From Annulohypoxylon bovei var. microspora (Eukaryota > Ascomycota > Sordariomycetes > Xylariales > Hypoxylaceae): DNA of 64,000 nucleotides. The number at the start of each line of letters is the position of its first letter. Positions within the stretch are counted from its first letter, which is position 1. The DNA lies in NCBI GenBank assembly GCA_022836615.1, contig MU405306.1, positions 1 through 64,000 on the forward strand, in the 5' to 3' direction. Shown one piece after another: positions 59,034 through 64,000 of the stretch. Below the pieces are notes generated by a model. It was given only the letters and a program-made list of their open reading frames with translations, was not told the DNA's origin and did no database searches. The position numbers and the translations under genes were made by a program.

Positions 59034-59903
59034 CCTTTCACTAGCATCTAGTGTCGATTTACTCGTGGGTTAAAATTATGGGCTGAAGATAATTAGGTAA
59101 ATATGAACTTGGGCTTATTTCAAGGTTTTTAAGAGATGAAAAATTTGTCCTATATATTCTAAATAGAAAAACGATTGGGTTAAACACTCTGCCTTTCCAC
59201 AGTGTCATTGAACCACATTTGCAGTTCGACGAACCCTTGTTGTCAGCTCTTCAAAATAGACACTTGCCTTCTTCGTTATTCCAAGGGACACCCTAGAAGC
59301 TATGGGATATGATCCTCTAGGAATCAATGAGCACCCAATATCTAGGCAGTCTACCCTAATTAGAGGACCAAACGATGATCCAAGAAGATCTTTGGAAAGT
59401 GAAAAGACCTAATATGTGATGGGGAAAACATTCTAATAGTGCCGTTTCTACTAAATAGTACTAAGTCGTCGACATTGAGTTCTATAACGAGGTACTTAGG
59501 GCAAGTGCAACTCAGTGCCGGTGCTCGGGTCCCTGCATTAGTCCACCCTCCTACGCCGGATTCCAGCGTGCCTGCCCATTAGAACCCCGCTCGACCGGGT
59601 TCCTTGGGGGGTTCCGCAGCCGCCCCCGCACTCGATAAGGTTAATGCAATAAACGGGATGTTTCTGATTGGGGTCTAATGAGATGTAGTGGTCCCTCCAC
59701 TGAAATTTAGTAGTTAATTGCTATAACTTAGAGCACTTAGCTACTAAAAATTCCTCCCAGTGCAGGGAACCTTAGCTTCGAATTACACGGTTTTAGCCTG
59801 TAAGCAAAGTGCAAACAACTTCCATCGTGATATAATAAATTTGCTAGTATATGATTTCTAGGTATCATTACGACGCAATATAAGCGCTATCTAGGTACTT
59901 ATT
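59034..59903. other. Intergenic between P450 promoter and oxoamine synthase 3' end
   Basis: About 870 bases without a gene. It contains a GC-rich stretch at about 59510-59640 and an imperfect hairpin at 59690-59771 (separate entry). Confidence 0.55.
59690..59771. repeat. Imperfect inverted repeat, MITE-like hairpin
   Basis: The 82-base segment begins GGTCCCTCCACTG and ends CAGTGCAGGGAACC. The arms also pair through TTTAGTAG and CTACTAAA, so the whole folds into one long hairpin with small bulges. A second GGTCCCTGCA lies upstream at 59528-59537 in the orientation expected for a terminal repeat of a larger element. No target-site duplication was recognised. Confidence 0.55.
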
Positions 59904-61453
59904 TCATACATCAGCCATCATAGCATATATCTGCTGAGCAGCCTTGGGGATTTTCGATTTTCCCTCGCCCCCTTTTTCGATGTCGATCATCTCCTTGGAC
60001 CATTCGCAGATTGAATTGGCCAGCAACTCTACCTCTGCTTCGGTATTACCAGCATGGAACATGAGTCTAATTCTGCTTTGGCCCTTAGGAACAACAGGAT
60101 AGTCGATAGGAAATGCCGATATCTTTGATAGTTGGAGGTGAAAGACCAGCCAGAAGTTGTACCGCTGCCGTGTCCACACCGGGACAATGTGTGTCACGAA
60201 ATCCCTAAACTCCCAGTTGTCGCTAACTGGGATGGAGAGGATACCCTTATCGTTGGCCTCGTCCCAAATTTCGTGGGATGTTATCGTCGTCAAGAAGTGC
60301 TTGACTAGATGCTGAATCTTTTCTTGAGGCTAACCGCAATGTTAGGTAGGGACCTTTTTATCATGTTCGCTGTGAAATTGTTTTTCTTTAATATCAACGG
60401 AGGAAAAATCAAATCATTCTTACCTCTTGTGTCGCACCGGACTTTAACAGATTATACGCAGACCGAATTGCGGCTACCGCGGGGAACGAGGGGGCGGTGG
60501 TGTAAATGACAGAGCGCGCAAAATTTAGGAGTACCAATCTTACAGATTGGTTTCCAAGTACAACGGCTAGGAACTGTGACTTAGCATTATGAACAAAGGT
60601 AGCGATTGATTATATTCTTACCTCCTGATGAAGCTAGCGCCTTCCCGAAAGTATGGAGTCGAATTGCGATCTTATCTTGAAGACCGAGCTCGCAAATAAG
60701 ACCGGCACCATTTGGACCTATTATTCCAGTCGCATGGGCTTCGTCCACAATGAACACCGCATTACCCTTCGGGCAAACTTCATTGGCGATCTCGATAAGC
60801 TCTTCTATTGGACAGACGTCTCCATCCATACTGTATATCGACTCAACAGAAACTAGCACTGAACGCGACCCGTCCCTAATCAGAGGCTGCGAGTCCACGA
60901 CCGAGGCCAGGGTGTCCCTGAAAGAATCTACGTCATTATGGCGGAAGGGCATTCTGCAGAGGGCCAAACTGTGAGACATGCCGTCATGGGTGCTAGCATG
61001 TACGAGCTCGTCGTAGACAATGGCATCCCCTGGCCTAGGGATAGCAGTATAGATAGCACCGTTGGCTTCATACCCCGAATTCAAGATAATAGCAGATTCC
61101 GCACCATGAAAGTCGGCGATCTCCTGCTCGACCTCCTCAATGTAGTCATAGTTCCCGTCCATCAGACGAGAACCCCCAGCATAGAGGGGAAAGTCAGGAT
61201 GGCGTGCAAGCTCCTCCAAGAACTCGGTGCGCAACTGTCCTGAAGACCCCAAAGAAAGTAAGTCATTGGAACAGAAGTCGGCGGCCTCCCCTGTCTTCCA
61301 TGTGCTCTTCGTTCTCGTAGCCATAGCATGGTCAGCCCTTCGCACGTCCAGAGCCTCTTCAAGATTTCGATAGAAAGTGGGGGCATCTTTCATTCGTGGG
61401 GCCTTCAGTTTCTGGGCCTTGATCCATGAAGCTAGGAATCCTGGGGTAGACAT
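59904..61453 (-). CDS. PLP-dependent alpha-oxoamine synthase (class II aminotransferase fold)
   Basis: Three exons (61453-60622, 60566-60424, 60329-59904) give 466 residues. The fold-type I alpha-oxoamine synthase family (BioF, ALA synthase, serine palmitoyltransferase, Fum8-like enzymes) is recognised from NDLLSLGSS and YAGGSRLMDG. DEAHATGIIGPNG (PLP Asp and His) and HTFGKALASSG, with the PLP lysine at about residue 271, complete the set. The first intron falls just after that motif and splicing gives SSGAVVLGNQS. These enzymes condense an amino acid with an acyl thioester, losing CO2 to give an alpha-amino ketone. There is no membrane anchor and the length is close to soluble BioF-type enzymes, shorter than Fum8. 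Beside a PKS and a ketosphinganine-type reductase, release of the polyketide by amino-acid condensation is the likely role. I chose the ATG at 61453. Confidence 0.9.
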
Positions 61454-61832
61454 CTTGGACAAATAGAGCTAGGGAACGCCTGGCGAATGATATTTTGGCC
61501 CCTTACAGTAGGTTAAGCCCTATAGGACATGATAGCTTCTCGAGCAAACGAATCGAGATATTTGTGAAACCCAACTTTGTTCAAACTTGTCGAGTAGGGA
61601 TAGACCCCGCTATAGGTAATACGAGTGAATCTGAAAGCATCTCGTCTCGTCCGATTTAATCTTGGGTTACATTCGGGAGCGGAACCCGACCAGGGCCACA
61701 GCAGATCGTCAATGCAATTGGCCATTGCGAACGTCCCACAAGTTAGAGCTCCACGAACCCAGGAATGCAGCTGACGATGATTACACCACTACGGCATTGT
61801 ATTACCGTAGTCAAGTAGTAAAGACCGGCATC
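61454..61832. promoter_or_regulatory. Shared divergent promoter region
   Basis: The 379-base gap lies between the oxoamine synthase (minus) and the SDR (plus), head to head, so it should serve both genes and favour co-expression. No transcription-factor site is certain. Short ORFs here are not called. Confidence 0.55.
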
Positions 61833-63065
61833 ATGGGAGTACCAAAGAGTCTACAAGGAAAGGTAAGGAGCATCTATGATTAGGTTTCATGATACCTAAT
61901 AGAAATTATAAGCTACGATCATAGGCACTAACGTTACAAACAGACCGTTTTCGTTACAGGGGGTTCTGGGGGATTGGGTAAAGCAATATCCAAGGAATTG
62001 GCCGCACGAGGTTGGAATTATGCTTGAACTAGTGTGTTTTCTTAGCTAACTCACACAGGCGCCCACATCACAATATTTGCCCGTAGGCAAGGCCCTCTTG
62101 ATGAAGCGAGGAAAGACATACTTGCCGCTCGCCTGAGCGAGGACCAAGAAATCAACGCGGTATCGCTGGATCTCGCCGATGCTTCTAAGGTCTTCCTCCT
62201 CAGCTTAACCCGCATATGAACACGAGACAGTCTTAGCTGACCAGATTATTAGGTTGACGAAGCATTCAGGGCTCAGCCCCGAACTGCAGATATCTTGTAT
62301 TGCTCGGCTGGCGGCAACCATGCTGAGAATGGATTTCTCGCGGATATTGAAGCTAAGGATATTGACAATTGCATGAAGAACAACTATTACTCATCTGCCT
62401 ATGCTGCTAAGTCAATTATTGATATATGGACTGCGGATGACAAAAAAGAACCCTCTCAGAGCATCCAACCGCGAATTCGCCGGATAATTTTTATCAACAG
62501 TGCCGCCGCGTTTCTTGGCATACCTGGCTCTATTGCTTACACGCGTAGGATTTCGTCCTCTTTTTTTCAAAGTAGACCGAGAAACTAACTCATTCTCTCA
62601 ACAGCTGCGAAATGTGCTGTCCGTGCTTTGGCAGATACCTTGAGAATGGAAGTCCTGCGATATAACTGCCCAGCTTCAACCTACACTGTCCATTGCGCTT
62701 TCCCGGCCGACTTCGTCTCTCCCGGATTCGTCCTGGAGCAGAAAACGAAGACGCCGCTGACCAAGCGTATCCAAGGTTTGAACCGCCCTTTCGAGGAACT
62801 CGAGGCCCGCTTCCCTTCTTCTGAAAAAGTTGCCTCGCTCATAATCGCGGCGGTGGAGAGGGGCGACTTCATCATCTGCGAAGACTCGTTCGCAGCCTCG
62901 GCTCTATTTACTAACATGGCAGGACCGTCGCCTAAGAGAGGCTTTGGAATTGTGGATTCTATATTGGGTTTGCTGGTCGGATGGGTTGTCTGGCCGGTCT
63001 TGAGAAGGAGGTGGGAGGCCATGTGCAAAGAGGACGGCGAGGAGTCTAGGAAACGGGTAGAATGA
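61833..63065 (+). CDS. 3-ketosphinganine reductase-like SDR (TSC10/KDSR family)
   Basis: Five exons (61833-61862, 61944-62010, 62059-62189, 62253-62544, 62605-63065) give 326 residues. The NADPH Rossmann motif TGGSGGLGKAI starts at about residue 14. The catalytic Ser is in FINSAAAF, and Tyr172 and Lys176 form YTPAK across the last intron. CSAGGNHAENGF matches the NNAG-like region of this family. A C-terminal hydrophobic segment (ILGLLVGWVVWPVL) before a basic tail is typical of ER-anchored ketosphinganine reductases. Two donors (GTTGGA and GTCTTC) are weak but required to keep the frame. The enzyme reduces a 2-amino-3-ketone to the amino alcohol, exactly the product type of the neighbouring oxoamine synthase. 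It could be a pathway enzyme or a resistant copy of the housekeeping reductase. Confidence 0.87.
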
Positions 63066-63493
63066 AGTATACCTACCTATCTCTCGTTTATACAAGACTT
63101 TGTAATTTAATCCTACCTTTTAAACAAATTCACGTCTTAATTAGGTACCTAGTCTTGAGCATTAATCCGCAAACGATTTTGACGCCCATTGTATCTCTCT
63201 AATGTCACATATAAAGTTAAACTACTTATGCATATAACAGTGCTTTATTCTTCAACCCGATAATATTACCATAGCCCTAATTGATACTACATCGGTAACG
63301 GAATCCGCGTCTACGGAAAACATCCCATTACGGACAGGGGTCAATCATTGCATGGCGTAACCCTAGCAGATAGATGTAGGATGCCAGACTGCGGATCTTA
63401 TAGATCTAACGATTTACTCCTTTCTTTTTCAAGCCTAAAGGGTCTTTTCTATGGGTTCCAATAGAATTCTTGCAGGTTGGACAGCCCGAGATT
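63066..63493. promoter_or_regulatory. PKS upstream region
   Basis: The 428-base gap lies between the SDR stop and the PKS ATG. It includes a TACCTACC repeat just after the SDR stop and another TAGGTACCTAG further on. An 80-codon minus-strand ORF overlaps the PKS start and is a shadow. Confidence 0.5.
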
Positions 63494-64000
63494 ATGCTTA
63501 CTCCAAGCACGACGACTTCAAACGGCATGGGGATCGAAGAGCATGTCGTAGCTAATGGGCTGAAACTTAATAACAAAGCCAATACCAATGGGTCGGCGGT
63601 CAATGGAAGCGAAGGTGTTAAATTCTCTTCAAAAGACATAAAATTCAATGGGGGTTCTACTAATGGGGCATATGTTAACGGATGGTTAAAGAATGGCCAC
63701 CATGCAAATAGTCATAATGCTGCCGACGTGCCTGTTAACGGTGCCGCAGATGGCGGTGCTATGCCAATTGCAATATGCGGTATGGCTCTTCGTCTCCCAG
63801 GAGGACTAACGACACCTCAGGAGTTATGGGAGTTCTTACTCGCCAAGGGCGATGCACGTTCCCGGGTTCCCCAGACTCGATATAACCTATCTGCTTTCTA
63901 TTCGCCTACTGGAAAGCCAGGCACGGTCTCAACCGAGCATGGGTACTTTCTCGACGACAGTGTAGACTTAGGTGCTTTGGACACCTCTTTTTTTACGATG
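63494..64000 (+). CDS. Polyketide synthase, N-terminal part (runs off window)
   Basis: The frame is open from the ATG at 63494 to the last base (169 codons). An Asn/Gly-rich low-complexity leader (about residues 1-90, with repeated NG) precedes the start of a ketosynthase domain: AICGMALRLPGG, then ELWEFLL, SRVPQTRYN and the GKPGT...HGYFL stretch. This pattern is typical of fungal iterative type I PKSs, and the sequence around YSPTGKPGT fits the highly reducing class better than the non-reducing one. The active-site Cys and all later domains lie beyond the window. Transcription is in the same direction as the SDR, 428 bases downstream. Whether it is highly reducing must be judged from the missing part. 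Confidence 0.88.
   Translation, partial: MLTPSTTTSNGMGIEEHVVANGLKLNNKANTNGSAVNGSEGVKFSSKDIKFNGGSTNGAYVNGWLKNGHHANSHNAADVPVNGAADGGAMPIAICGMALRLPGGLTTPQELWEFLLAKGDARSRVPQTRYNLSAFYSPTGKPGTVSTEHGYFLDDSVDLGALDTSFFTM

Noticed and set aside
63406..63648. 80-codon minus-strand ORF at the PKS start
   Set aside because: It is antisense to the PKS leader, whose frame stays open for 169 codons to the window end and contains the ketosynthase start.
1..64000. CRISPR array, riboswitches or bacterial-type operons
   Set aside because: Introns, fungal families and RIP blocks show that this is ascomycete nuclear DNA. No direct-repeat and spacer array is present, and the tandem repeats at 12003-12300 are coding repeats.

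Overview
The window is nuclear DNA of a filamentous ascomycete (Pezizomycotina, most likely Sordariomycetes and possibly Xylariales). Spliceosomal introns are mostly 45-160 nt with GTRNGY donors and CTRAC branch sites. There are two long, nearly pure A/T blocks of the kind left by repeat-induced point mutation (RIP), fungal families such as an ENA Na+-ATPase, a fungal STAND/NLR protein, GH76 and But2, and a short palindromic simple repeat (TACCTACCTAGGTAGGTA type) scattered through the intergenic DNA. Exon boundaries below were placed by eye from splice signals and reading frame.

Region by region. 1-2640: low-complexity start and first RIP block. 3195-7766: an HSL-type esterase, a multi-pass membrane protein and a secreted But2-like protein. 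8641-12640: second RIP block, ending in a Gln-rich ORF with premature stops explicable as C-to-T changes in CAA/CAG codons. 13261-18827: an SRPK-like kinase, an orphan protein and an O-methyltransferase, followed by a short interstitial telomere-like repeat. 19430-21898: an LtrA-family membrane protein in 8 exons. 23178-24683: two small Cys-rich proteins sharing an MC-x8-CGC start. 24944-33132: a GPI-anchored GH76 mannosidase, a CSN8/PSMD8/EIF3K-family protein, a fungal amidoligase with two mutually similar introns, and dolichyl-phosphate mannose synthase. 33845-40539: an ENA-type cation ATPase and an AT-hook protein. 44256-49335: a CSC1/OSCA-like channel and a BTB/POZ protein. 49836-53593: an NLR-like STAND ATPase whose 3' part is split into other frames.

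From about 54183 to the right edge lies what looks like one end of a secondary-metabolite cluster: an MFS efflux pump, a cytochrome P450, a PLP-dependent alpha-oxoamine synthase, a 3-ketosphinganine-reductase-like SDR and the start of a polyketide synthase that runs off the window. A PKS next to an alpha-oxoamine synthase and a ketosphinganine-type reductase is the logic of sphinganine-analogue metabolites (fumonisin, AAL-toxin, sphingofungin type). The PKS would make the chain, the oxoamine synthase would release it by condensation with an amino acid, the SDR would reduce the resulting ketone, the P450 would hydroxylate, and the MFS protein would export. This is the most interesting system in the window. 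The product is inferred and the cluster is only partly visible.
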